NCBI GenBank assembly: GCA_009761415.1
Contig: QUOL01000008.1
Location: forward strand, 1,426,001 to 1,490,000
DNA from: Sarcomyxa edulis
Taxonomy: Eukaryota > Basidiomycota > Agaricomycetes > Agaricales > Mycenaceae
Direction: 5' to 3'
Length of the DNA stretch: 64,000 nt
Below are positions 1-11,407 of the stretch, in pieces. The first letter of the stretch is position 1; each line of letters opens with the position of its first letter. Position numbers and translations under genes: made by a program. The notes below the pieces were generated by a model. It worked only from the letters and a program-made list of their open reading frames with translations. It was not told the origin of the DNA and did no database searches.

Positions 1-470
1 GATATAGATTTGAAACTAATCAAACTACACCACTGCAGAATGGCAACGAGAACTTTCCGTTGTGGGCCATCGCCGTACTCGCAGCGAATTTTGCCGGGGT
101 AGATCATAAGATCCTGAATATGGTGTCGCTCTCATAGTGCGTATTCGTTCATTACCATGCCACTGACCTTGCCACTGACGTCAACTCTGGTTTTTTCTCC
201 ACAGTATCAGTCTTCGTGTGATGTACAACTACGTTTACATCAACCAGCAGACAAAGGCACAGAGCCTTCTGAGGTACGTGATCAGTGTGTCGGTGTTCCC
301 AATAAATATTTATCAGTCTGGAGACAGAACTCGCATCTACTTCATCTCTTTACGTGAGTGCCACTGACATTCGAATTCACTTCGGGACTGACAAGATATG
401 ACGAGCAGCCTTGCCATTCTACTTGCTTATCGCAGCTGCCAACCTAATCAGGGGTTCACACAGCAAATAG
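1..470 (+). CDS. MAPEG-family membrane protein, 3' part (5' end outside window)
   Basis: This is the C-terminal part of a MAPEG protein (membrane-associated proteins in eicosanoid and glutathione metabolism), small four-helix membrane enzymes usually found in the endoplasmic reticulum. Exons read as 39-136, 205-273, 328-353 and 409-470, with an intron still open at the window start and a TAG stop at 468-470. The first visible exon begins NGNENFPLWAIAVLAANFAG, which has the family's Asn/Glu-containing second-helix motif, and the last exon encodes a final hydrophobic helix (PLPFYLLIAAANLIR). The splice phases match those of the complete MAPEG gene at 19288-20157, which confirms the hand-made model. 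The first helix and start codon lie upstream of position 1. The substrate cannot be read from sequence. The gene converges on DAM1, whose stop is only about 100 bp away. Confidence 0.8.
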
Positions 471-568
471 ACTGATAGTACATCAGGTGCGAATACAATA
501 CAAAAAACAAGTCGTTGGATGAGATACGATCTATCGTACGAAGAGGTGATGGAAGTAGTCCTTATATC

Positions 569-1726
569 TTATGGGATGCCTCGCCAATGATACATCACGG
601 TACCCTGCGTAGAAAGAAGTCAGCCACAGCAAGAATGAGCGAGGCCGTACAATGATATACCGTGCTGTTTTCCTTCTGGACTATCTTCCTGTTCACGAGC
701 GCAATAAGACACTTGTTAACTCGAGCTTGAGAAAGATCAGGAGGCTTTATAAGATCCTGGACTGTAGAACGGGATTACGAAATTTGTCAATTACACATCA
801 GTGGGGTATAACAGTCCTACTCACGTTTGACGGCCTGGTTTGTGGAATACATCACGCCTTCGATAACCGACTCCATGTTCCGCCGAAGGTTCTTCAGAGA
901 TATTCATTATCAGCGGGACTCCCGGAGAATATACGAAAAACATACAGGATCACTTCCTCGAAATTCTAGTGGCAAACAAGAGATGATGCCCTCTATCGCG
1001 AGCTGAGAACGCGTCTTAGTATTTTGAGAAATAGAGTCAGAAAGAGATACACATAGACTCACACTTCGTTCTTTCTTCTCCTTTGCAGTCAACTTTGCTT
1101 TTGCCTTCTTCTTGACAGGGACAGATTTCCCATTCCCAGAATGACCAGACGCGTTCGTCGTGGTATTCGCGGTATATGTCATCTCAGCATCAGTAGCTTC
1201 AGTCATGGCAGTCTTGTCAGCTAATATCAGAGCTTCGCGTGCTGCAGCGGCGGCTTGGACAGCTTCGAGTGCTGCTACAGCGTCTCGTTCTTCGCAGTCA
1301 TTCAGAGATGTGAGACAGCCATAGCATCACCTAACATACATAGGTACACACCTGCTCTCCGTTTAGCCAATGCAAACGACGCGTCCGCAGGTGCCTACGC
1401 ACTAGCTCAACGAACGAAGAACTACAAACACACAAGCCATAACGCGAACTCACCTGAGGCCAGTCCGTCGTCAACGCATTCATATTCATGATATAAAGCC
1501 AGCTCGCAAACGACTCGTTGAACGTAGCCAACGAGTCACTCAAATTCTTCATCCCTTCGATGTTGGCCTGGAGCGTCTCGGTTTCATCGACGAACTCGGA
1601 CATGGCGGGTTCCAGGAATCCAAGGCCGTGGGGAGCATCTGGATATGCTGTTGATCGTGAAAGCGCGAAGAGAGAGCCTTGGGATATCCGGCGCAAAGGT
1701 GTGCGATGGGGGGTGGGATTTGGCAT
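569..1726 (-). CDS. DAM1: DASH complex subunit Dam1
   Basis: Dam1 is the subunit of the DASH/DAM1 ring that couples kinetochores to spindle microtubules; in yeasts it is an Aurora B target. Seven exons (1726-1454, 1394-1352, 1289-1063, 1002-946, 891-825, 761-661, 604-569) join in frame into 267 residues. The conserved Dam1 core is visible: LSDSLATFNESFASWLYIMN, followed across the first intron by APADASFALAKRR. The start at 1726 (MPNPTPHRTPLRRISQGSLF) is preferred over an in-frame ATG at 1783 because it begins the basic, Ser/Thr-rich stretch directly. The C-terminal third (LPLEFRGSDP, then RRNMESVIEG, KPPDLSQARVNKCL and a final VMYHW) is longer than in yeast and resembles other basidiomycete Dam1 proteins as I remember them. 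A 43-nt exon and a 36-nt last exon are easy for gene finders to miss. Confidence 0.85.
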
Positions 1727-2084
1727 GACCGGCGAATTTACAGTGGAAAGAAAAACCAGATCACGCGTCTCGACGCGAGTCACGGATCTGCGGATCGATG
1801 GACCGATCGTCTGAAGCTTGTACGAGGCGGCGAGGCGACCTTCTCCTACTTCTACTGATAATTATAAGACACTAAGAGGGCCGGCCGGTCTGACTGTAGA
1901 AATGAATCTTATCGTCGGGTTTTTCTGCTAAAACTCCTCCGAGGGCATCTATGGCCAGAAGATTCGTTGTACATCTGTCCTGGGGACTCGAGGAATCCAT
2001 TAAGAGTGATATATATGGAAGCTGATATGTGTAAATAAATAAATCGACATGAGTATAAATATCCAGAAAATGCATGGCTGTGAT
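1727..2084. other. Intergenic, DAM1 upstream region and separase 3' flank
   Basis: About 360 bp between the DAM1 start and the separase stop, both on the minus strand. It must hold the separase 3' untranslated region and the DAM1 promoter. I see no convincing TATA box and no further gene; the open frames here are short and unrelated to anything I recognise. Confidence 0.5.
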
Positions 2085-5000
2085 CTACAGATAGAAAGGT
2101 ATACCATATACTACTGGTGTCGCTCCAGTCAGATACTTCAGCTTGCAGGCATCTCTTGCCTGCGCGACTGCAGCAACAACCGAGACTTCGTTAGGTCGCG
2201 GAGCGTCCGGTTGCCATTGTCTGACATGATCAGGTGTTAGATGGAGTTTGTCGAACACGGACTGCGAGAATTTGTCAATGTCTCGGTCAGTGACATCCCA
2301 CATATTTGCCACCAAGGAAGGACTGGACAATCAACGACCGTTAGTATATATGACGGACATCAAAGAGATCATGATTCTCACCAGCCCGCTAACATGTAGT
2401 TGTACGGCGTCCCGACACGGTCAAAGTCTCCCATTTCCTTCAACGCGCCCGAGGAACAACCCCATAGCATAGTGGCCGCACATCTAGGAAGGTGCCGAAT
2501 TTTGTGTGACCGCATGTATTGCTCTCCCCCACCGTGGCCGAAGTATCTGGAGAACCATAATCGTTTAGTACGAGATCAACTCTTGGATCTCATGAACTCA
2601 CACTACGAGATCTTTCCTAGATAACGCATCCAAGAACTGCTGCTCGCTTGGGGGATGACCAACAATGCCTTCCCAACCGACGTGATCCATGTCCTTCAAC
2701 CATCCCGCAAATCGACCCTCTGTTCTTCCCAAGTCTCCACTTGGATTCAAGATATAGTACCCACGTCGTGGATTCACCAGAGCCCGATCTGCCGTCTTTT
2801 GTCCTGTTTTCCAGCCGGCCAGTTGAACCCGATCGAGTAAGAAATCAACATTCGGGATACGGCTGACGCTTCTGCCTCGTAAGATCGGAATACTCTCCCA
2901 TGGAATCCCCTGTACGTTTTTGTCGAGAATTAGGAAAATATGTTCTCCACCAGGCAGGACCTTTTCGTCCGTCTTTGCCGCTTTTCTCCGAGCAACCAGC
3001 TTCGCGGAATGCTCCTCTAGTACTCCTCTCAAATCGACCATGACACGGTCAACATCAACTTCGGCTATGGCCACAGGCACACCGTGGAACTGGTACAGAT
3101 CCAGAATGAAATATACCAAGTCCTCTAGCTCCTCGTCCTTGCATTTTGGTGAAAGAGTCGAAAAACATTCAACAAAAATGTCGTCGAGGGTGACGTGACC
3201 AGGAGCGGGTGTAGCCTTCTTCTTGGACGTGGTTCTTTGCCTTGGTTTCGGCTTCGCTTTCTTGTCTTTCAAATGTAGTGCATCCTGGAAGACTTTTTCG
3301 AATCGGGACCGAAGGTCGGATAAGACGTCGGCTGGTAGATTCGCGGGCTCGCTGAGAATTGTCTGAGATATTGCTCGATAAATCCACAAATGCAGCAAGA
3401 AAGAACCAAATGGGCTCACTTTGAATGCACCCAACCAGCAGAACTCGATATTCTCCAATAATTCCCGCATGCGAGTATCCAGCTCCCCACGATCTTTCCA
3501 CCATTTTACTCTTGCAGCCTGGTCTTCACTCCTGACATGAACTGCACCACGGGTGCCTTCATCGCTCAGCCGAACAATCTCGTTCAGTTCACCCAAGGCA
3601 TCCTCGAAGGTCAGATGTTCATCTTCCTCTTCACCGTTGCTTTCTCTTCGCCCCTTCAATGGAACGCAGAACATCAAGGGATCATTCGTAATGTCTCCTC
3701 CGCGCTGACGGGTAACAAACAAACTGCTTTTGTCGTCCGTCACGCTTATGTGTACGACCGTCCAAGTGGGAGGAAGGGTCGACATTTGCGAAGAAGATAA
3801 TGTTGGTGCGTCGAAAGTGCGTGCTTGATATTTGACGCGAATGAATTCCCAATACGCCTTGAGAGATCTATCATCAAGGCTATTGTCGATCTCATCGTGG
3901 TCTATATCGGAATCGCCGAAGTTGAGACGCGAACGTAGGGTATTCTTAGGGCGAGGAAGTGGAGATCCACTTGGATTTATCAGGGGCCATTGCAGATCAT
4001 CGAACGCTTGGAAATCGGGGAACTTGTGATGGATTGTCTCTATCATTTCTCTCCGGAGGGTGATTGCCGAAGATACGTCTGGTCGAAAAGTAAGTTGCAA
4101 ATCCTAACATGATCTGACTGAATAAGACAATGACCTAAAAGACTAGCAGCGAGCACTGGACCATTTTTCGTCGGCCGTCCTAGCGACGTTTGGAGCGCTT
4201 TGACCAGGGCCAACGATACTGCCGCATCGCGTACATACAAAGTGTTCCCTCTCTCTGCTACGAGAGCCAGATCGGCCCAAAACAACGTCTCAGCAGTATC
4301 CAAGATGCCCAAAATCTCCTGTGTCGAGGGCGATACTGAGAGCGTTTTGTCGCTAGACATACCCGTTGGGAGGGCAATCGCTGTAAATCGAGAAGGGCAA
4401 GTATGAGACTTATGAGTCTGTTGGTGTTGAAGTGTACGTACTGGATTCGGCAAGGGAGCTGAGGAACATATCTGCGCTACACTTAATATAAGCATCGTGA
4501 AGAGTGAGCTTTGCCACCAAAGCATTCTCTGCAGCCTGCGAGAAAAAGAGTGTTTCAACATTCTGTGGTTCGTGGTATCAGGACTAGGAAGCACCTTTAT
4601 TTGTGATGACGGTGGCAATGCTAAGAGTTTCTCTATGAGCATTTTGGAGTCGTCACCAGCCTCGTCACGTATGAGCCAGACTGATGGTGTGAATTGAGAA
4701 GATGTCATTGCATATAATTGAAGCAAACTTACTGTATTGGCACAAAACAGCTGCAAGGAGTGTAGGTGCTACCGTCTCATTGGGTAGGGTTTGGGACGGA
4801 GATGTTGGCACAGACTTCCTGCGACTAAGTGGATATGAGGCTCTGGAAATACCTTGATGAAAGATGGAAAGACACGCACCTAGTCATCGGGCCATCCAAC
4901 GTAGAGAATGTTTTGTCGAGCTCCTCTAACATTGCCGTGGCTTCTTCATACAACTGGCAAGCATCTATATCACGTGCACTTCGTTGACTGTAATCTCCGC

Positions 5001-8000
5001 AAAGTCGTTGAATTTCAGCAGCATCCGAACCAGGCAAGTCCGCAAGCATTTTAGCGGCCAGAAGAAGAGTCTCGTAAGCTTCTGGGAGGAGACCTTCGTA
5101 GAGGAGAACTTCTCCTTTCTTCCCTAACGCACGACTGACCATTGCAGGGGCATTTAGTGACTCTGCCAGATCTTGCGCCTGTTGAGCAAAATATTCTGCT
5201 TCACGAGCGGACCCGCGGACGAAGTAGCTTTGGCTCAGCGCGAACAGTGCAGTCAGAAGGCCTTCTGCCACACGCCATTCTGTCTCATCTAGAGATGGTC
5301 GACGTGTGAAGGTTTTTTTAGCAGGAGGCTGTTCTGTTGTGTCTTGCACACTCGGCGTTTCGAATGGGTTTGATTCATCTGTTTTCTTCGACGACGGTGG
5401 TGGAGGGTGAAGACGGGCAAGATTTTCCACAGCTCGATTCCAAAGACGTAAAGATTGCAGCAGACCTTCGAGTGAGGCTGTCATATCATTCTACATGACC
5501 AACATGAACTATACTGAATGTCGAAAAGAAAAGGAAACTCACTCGCGAAGACTGAATAAGAGCAAAGACATGTGAGGCCATCGCCGCCCGCTCAAGACGT
5601 CCAACACGACTGAGAATGCGTTGAGAAGTTGTCATCGACTTTTCCTCCGTTGAGACGTCCTCGGACAAGCCAAGCGCCTCGCAATATACACTTGAACTGG
5701 CATAGGACAGGTCAGTGGCTATACATACCATATTGATGACATCACTCACCTCGCCAGTGTATTATCAACGGCGGCCACTGACTCTGCATAACAAAGCAGA
5801 AATCTGGCACGGATTTCGTCCGATACCTGTCCACTACGGACCGCATTTATAGCACGATCATAGATAGCACTCGCTTTTTTTGTCTTCCCGAGCTTGACAT
5901 ATTCACTGGCAAGATCCATCGAAGCGACAACGTAAGCTGAACAAGATATGAGAACATTGGTAAGTCGCAGGCTGCATGTGGTCACACACCATCACTCGAT
6001 ATCCCTTGATGGTATTCGCATAGACGCCTTGTTGCACTTAAGACACGGACCTTTGTGAGAGCTAGGCCCAATAATCCAAGGACTCGTGCAGTGACCTCTA
6101 ATGTATATCCAACATCTCTGTCAGCAGGGTCTTTTCGTCAGACAAGAAGAATTGAAGGACGGACGAAGAAGTGCTATTAGTTTATCAAAATCATCTAGGA
6201 TGATGGGCACCTTCTTCTGTGCTATTGGCCTTGGTGGTGTAATTATATTCAGCGACACGGGTTCCAACGCTAGGAGTAATGAATCAGAAATGCATCATCA
6301 AGAGGCTTGTATCAGCATACCTTTCCGCGGCTTTGGCTTCGGTGTGACAGGAGCTGGTGGTCTTTTCGCTGCACCAATGCGACGAGCAATAGGGACTCTC
6401 GATGCGACCTTCCTTTTCACGGGAATCTGCTTCGGAGAAGATTTACGAGCTGTCTTTGGAGTGGGCTCGCTCGCCGACATGGCGTTAGTAAGCGTTCTGA
6501 GCTCTTTCGCTGCTTCGTTTGCATGCTGGGTAACGACTTTGCTTTGCTGTGTATCAACTATCCGGTGAGTATGAAGAGCGAGCCAAAGATTTACTGAGAC
6601 TCGGTATTGTTGCGAAAATCTACCAAACGCGACATCCTGCCGTAGATCCTATCGCAGTCGAAAAGATCAGCAAATGGGCTTTCAAGGAATGCTAAGATAT
6701 TTACCTGACTCTCAAGGAGTCGAATAACATGCTGACCCATTTCTACTGGATCCCCCAAACAAGAGGCGTGTTCTGGGTCCGAATGATAGATGAATTCCAG
6801 ACACTTCAGCGACAATCTTGCTCGCCTGACCGGCATCTCGTCACCATAGACCTCTAGTGCGTCGGCCAATATCTTCTGTCCAATCACTCTGATTCCATCT
6901 TTCCACATGTGTCCTTCTAAGCTCTCGAATTGTCGTTCCAACAACGTAGCAGTAACGACAGGAGCGATATCTTTGCTCAACAAAGACTTCAAAGACACCC
7001 GTTGAGGTTCCAAGAAAAGGTCGCATGCACCCAGGAATGTCAGTCGATCGACGATGGCTCCTAACTGCTTGAAGTTGGACGAAGCAGCGAACACTACTTT
7101 CGAAAACGAACTCTCCGCTTCTTTGAGGAATCCTGATTCAGAGAAGGGGAATGAGGTGACGCTCTCGACGAACGCAGTGTGCGCCATCTGCAATGACATT
7201 ACAGCCTCAATGACGACCAGAAGAAAAGAGAAGAAAATACCTTTCGATCACCAATCTTGGAGTAACAAACACCAAGCAGCTCCCATCTTCGAGAAATTTG
7301 GTCTGTCAACTGTTTCCACCCATCCTCCATCTTCGAGTCATCATCTTCTCCTTCTTGAGCCCGGAGATTTATTGCTTTGACTCCCAATTCGCAACCATCC
7401 TTCAAGAATCTGATAGCAGGACCATGTCTCCCTGCTTGGTACAACGTTCCTGCTAAATTATGGAACGCGCCAGATACGCATCGGACAAAATTGGCTCGGT
7501 TTACGGGTATAGATTCGTCGATACGGAGGATAGAAGCAGCTTTGGCTAGGTAGTCATAAGCAGTGCCGTACGTTCTTGGATCGTTTGTGTTCAGCGAGAT
7601 TCTGGCTAGGACGAAAAGGGTATCTAGAGATCTTGTGAAAGCATCTCTGCTTGGTTCCTGGGAAGGTTCAAGCGATGATCTCGAAAGAATCGATTTGAAA
7701 GACTTACCACAGATAACGATGCGACACCTTTGAGCAGCGCAGTCACGGATCTGCCTAGTTCCTCATTCATCGCACCATCCTCCAACGTCTTCACAGCCAC
7801 CCTCCTCATCCTCTCTAATCCTCTCTCGACTTTTCCTGCCACCTGTCGTCCTTCCCCTTCCGTATCCCTTAGGACTGCCTCAATTATCGGTTCCGCGATC
7901 AACGCCACCGTCTCTTGAACCTGTGTTATCAAATCCTCGCCATTCCCTTGTTCTAACGAAGCCGTCGTTTGTGCAAATATTGCGCAAACTTTTGCACCTT

Positions 8001-9214
8001 CCAAAGCCGATGACCTTCCCGTGGAATCTTGTACACCCTGCACCAGTTTTGCTATTCGAGTCAAAACGCTCACGTCTCCCGCCTGAATTATCGTTAAAGC
8101 CGACCGCGAAGTAGTACGAATACAGCAGAAGAACTCACTCGTTTGGCAAACGCAATCCAATACTCACAAAAGCCTACGAATCCTCTCCCAGCCAAGAACA
8201 CTTCTTTGTCTGGTCGACTTTCCGCGTGAAATGTTAGATCTGAAAATGTGGATAGTATTGTTCGACTGGCGGTAGCTTCATCTGAGACGGGCACGGACTT
8301 GACGAAAGACGCGCCGAATTTCGCAGTTTGGTCCCAAAAGGTGTTGGGTTCAACAGTTCCAGGTGTCGTGTGAACGAGGCATGTCAGTGCATACGCCCGT
8401 ATAGAAATCTGGCCTGCCAAAGTCGCTTTTGTCAGTGCGGTGTAGCAACGCGTTAGCAGTGAATCGAGATGTTTTGGAGGTAGCGTCGATAGAAAGGGGA
8501 TCCATGGTAGGAGTGTAGGTGTGGTGCACAGGGCGGTCGAGAGTGCCTCTGTATCGCTCGTTTTCTTGCATAGGATAGCAATAGCGTAGAGTAGATATGT
8601 AGATATGAGTGTCAGCACGACCGTCGAAATTGGTTTGTCCTCCGGGAGAGGAAGTGACATCAGGTGCAGCTTATTTCTCGAGGATCGAGGCGAGGTCGAG
8701 CAATACAGGTTACACAGTGGCATATGCATTTCAGACAGCGCGGAAAACGCGTCGTCGAGCTAGAAAATGAACGTCAAACGCGTAAGTATGAATGATATGC
8801 TAGCACACGCACCATATCAAGAGCAACAAGTTTTCCCACCACACTCAGTGCTGCTCGTTCTACATCGACATCTCCTGGACAAACAGTCCTCAGATCCTTC
8901 AAAGCTTTAGTAGCAGCTGCTGCTGAAGTCTTCGCAAGCACGGAAGGTGACTTGCTCGGTGGTGGCTTTTGGACCAAACCTGACAAAGTTTGCGAGGCCG
9001 CATTCACGGCTCTCATGGCTGAGAGTCGGCTTTCCTCCAAGCTAATTGATGTCTCCTTCACAACCGCCTTTCTTTTTCCTTTCGCATTAGAGATGGTGAG
9101 TGTTGCAGCCAACTGATCAGCAAGATCGTCGGGGCTAGAAGGTTTGGTTGTGGTCCTCTTTGTTAAGCGCGAAACTGCAGTTGTACGACGTATTGTGGAT
9201 GATGCTGGAGGCAT
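2085..9214 (-). CDS. ESP1: Separase (caspase-like cysteine protease, peptidase C50)
   Basis: Separase cleaves the cohesin kleisin Scc1/Rad21 at anaphase onset and is held inactive by securin. The gene starts at ATG 9214 (MPPASSTIRRTTAVSRLTKR) and ends at 2085-2087. About 20 exons join into nearly 2,000 residues, normal for fungal separases. Early exons read 9214-8813, 8759-8139, 8082-7708, 7657-7241, 7187-6705 and 6648-6321. The N-terminal two thirds is alpha-helical repeat sequence, for example AREAEYFAQQAQDLAESLN. The C-terminal protease domain is clear: ILDKNVQGIPWESIPILRGR, SVSRIPNVDFLL, the catalytic histidine in YFGHGGGEQY (codon 2534-2536) and the catalytic cysteine in MLWGCSSGAL (codon 2456-2458), then SLVANMWDVTDRDIDKFS. 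Both catalytic residues are present and all frames can be joined through GT-AG introns, so the gene looks functional. The splice near 6150 needs a weak 43-bp intron and is the least certain. Confidence 0.93.
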
Positions 9215-9514
9215 TTTAGCGCTACGATGAAGTTGAAATCAAGCTCAAAAGTTAAGATAGATGTTGAGAGGATGAGACCAGGAAGGAAAGTTCAAATTTG
9301 GTCCAACTAGTCACGGCGGTTCATTTCGCGGACGCGTTCTATAAATAACCACGAAATTCAAGGTATGTAGCGCTTATGAGACCGATTCGCTCTGAGACAA
9401 ACATTTCTGTGCCCTTGGAAAGATACCTATCTCTAAGTATAATGACGACTTCAAGCAAGCTTCAAGACGGAGTACAGATGATCACCATCTGAGCATGTAT
9501 CTTTGTATTTCCTC
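9215..9514. other. Intergenic, separase promoter region
   Basis: 300 bp between the separase start and the stop of the upstream minus-strand gene. It holds the separase promoter and the other gene's 3' end. No coding signal and no obvious TATA box were seen. Confidence 0.5.
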
Positions 9515-10128
9515 TTATACCGCCATTCCAATGGATGCCGTCAAAGCTGTCAAAACCACGGCAAAGCTAACACCTTTCATTGCCACTGCCCCGCTCTTGC
9601 TTACGGTGAACTTGTTGTCTGGGACAGCATGGCCAGTGGCATTGCATTCGGCAGAATAGGCTGCGCCTCGATGTGAGCATAGCGTACCAGATGATACAGA
9701 GACATGAAAACCTACCATCGAGCAAGTCTTGAGCCGCATCCGCTTCATTCGCAAATGTTCCAACGCAATCGACGCATTTGGTATACGCAGCGGCGTTTTT
9801 GCTGGAACATACACAGCCAAAGTCGACTGGGGATGTTGCACTTTTCGGCTCGCAAAGCTGGGGGGTAAGGTCATAAGAGCTACATATCTATGCACAGAAA
9901 GGAGGTCTGCCCTCACATCGAAGGCCTTGCACACTTTTGTGCACTGAGCTGTGACATTGCTCACGGAGAAGGGGGAGTCATCCCGCATGAACAGTGGTGT
10001 AGGAGGTAATGCCGACGCTATTTTGAATTGATAAGCCATTGACAACGTCTTGGATATAAAGACGAGTCACCCAGCGCCGAGACAAACGAGCAGGCAACCA
10101 GAACGCTAAGAAGGAGGTACGATACCAT
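9515..10128 (-). CDS. Small secreted eight-cysteine protein, CFEM-like, probably GPI-anchored
   Basis: Four exons joined at GT-AG borders (first exon from ATG 10128; stop TAA at 9515-9517) give about 149 residues. The N-terminus MVSYLLLSVLVACSFVSALA is a clear signal peptide. The mature part has eight cysteines spaced C-x3-C-x5-C-x12-C-x-C-x10-C-x2-C-x23-C, with DFGCVCSSKN in the middle. The C-terminus (VSFAVVLTALTASIGMAV) is hydrophobic and ends the protein, as in GPI-anchor signals. The central CxC and total cysteine count resemble the CFEM fold of fungal surface proteins, but the spacing is not an exact match, so the family call is inference. A TATA box lies about 90 bp upstream of the ATG. 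A cell-surface or cell-wall role is likely; no specific function can be claimed. Confidence 0.75.
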
Positions 10129-10218
10129 TGTAAAAAGCGCAAAGTTAGAAAAGACTAGAACGAGAGTGAGAGATTGACGGTGGACCAGCTGCCTGTGGAG
10201 CAAGAATATACCAAGATG

Positions 10219-10225
10219 TTTTATA
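10219..10225 (-). promoter_or_regulatory. TATA box of the eight-cysteine secreted protein gene
   Basis: TATAAAA on the minus strand, about 91 bp upstream of the ATG at 10128. Position and orientation fit a strongly expressed fungal gene. The start of transcription itself cannot be seen. Confidence 0.5.
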
Positions 10226-11407
10226 CCCCCAAAGTACCTGATGTAGGTCGATTGTCACAAGATGCGCCTCTTTGATGGTAGCGGATATTGATATTGGATC
10301 AGAATTATGGATACTCAGCGCTCAGGAATGACATCTCACGATGAATTGAACGGTCAAGCTGTAGCAATGGGAGTTCGAAAGCATCGAACTTGTATATGCC
10401 AAGACCATGCGCCCAGCCTTGAACCCAGGGTGGGCGGTGAACCTTATAACAGTGATATCAGCCATGCATCTTTGTATGCAGCTAACGAAAAGTAGATTCT
10501 CTCACTTGAACTTGATCGTAGAAGATGCCGACTTCGAGAATGTAGAAGTCTAGAAAGAAGCTTTTGAAAGTCCTTTGAAAAAGGTCGAATGCTAGCATAC
10601 CTTCAAGCGCGCCGATAACAGGATTTCTCTGTGAGATTGGTACGAGCGCCAGAAAAGTGATGTCATTTCTGTCTGACAAGCAGCGCTGGTCACGATGGCA
10701 TCTATCAAGCGCGAGGGAATAGCTCTGGTTGAGATGGTGATGAGACTCCTGGCCTAGGGCAGGCGACAGCATACAAGATCGAGTCGTTTGCGAATGAAAA
10801 CGAGACAGATCATCTGCTCATCCGACGATGCTGGTTATATCCTATCGTGGACGTCCAACGCAAAGAACACCTTTAGAGTGTTGCGGCGGCGTATGCGTAC
10901 ACAAGCTCGGATGGGAAGATCGTCGTTTACAACAAGTAGCCAGTATGATGTGGAGGCTGGTGGCATTTGATGATGGGCGCTCTCTCACAGCCTCAGCAGA
11001 GGCGTCCCTTGGAAAGGAAACACTATGCAGACACATCTGCATGATATTCGAGAGCCAGCAAATGAATGTAGAATAGCTACAAAGAATGGCTTCATACCTT
11101 CGAAGGTGGGTGCGTCTACAAATGCCACCAGTCAACTCGAGGTTCGACGACATATCTGAATGGAATATCATAATCGGAGTACCGCCATGGAGATCGTGGA
11201 TCCTGTAACTTGAGCAGACAAAATGAACGCTCGTCCTTGACTTTTGAATGACAAATTGACAAGCAATGAAAGGAGGAGTCGACTCAGTCAAGGACAAGTC
11301 ACGACTGTCACACTCGAACGCGACGCGTTACAACCGTGACTGTTGAAATTTCAGTAACTTGAAGTTCTTGAACTTCGACCACTTTCCGGAGTCTGGACCA
11401 TCTCATC
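10226..11407. other. Intergenic, unassigned minus-strand open frames
   Basis: About 1.2 kb between divergent genes. On the minus strand there are open stretches at about 10482-10772 (96 codons) and 10842-11297 (151 codons, beginning at TTG, with no nearby ATG). Neither contains a motif I recognise and they do not join convincingly by introns. They could be a decayed or lineage-specific gene. The last 100 bp before 11408 should be the condensin promoter. Confidence 0.35.

Noticed and set aside
6100..6260. Frameshift in separase
   Set aside because: A 43-bp intron with GT and AG ends and branch-like CTGAC restores the frame, so a mutation is not needed, although the donor is weak.
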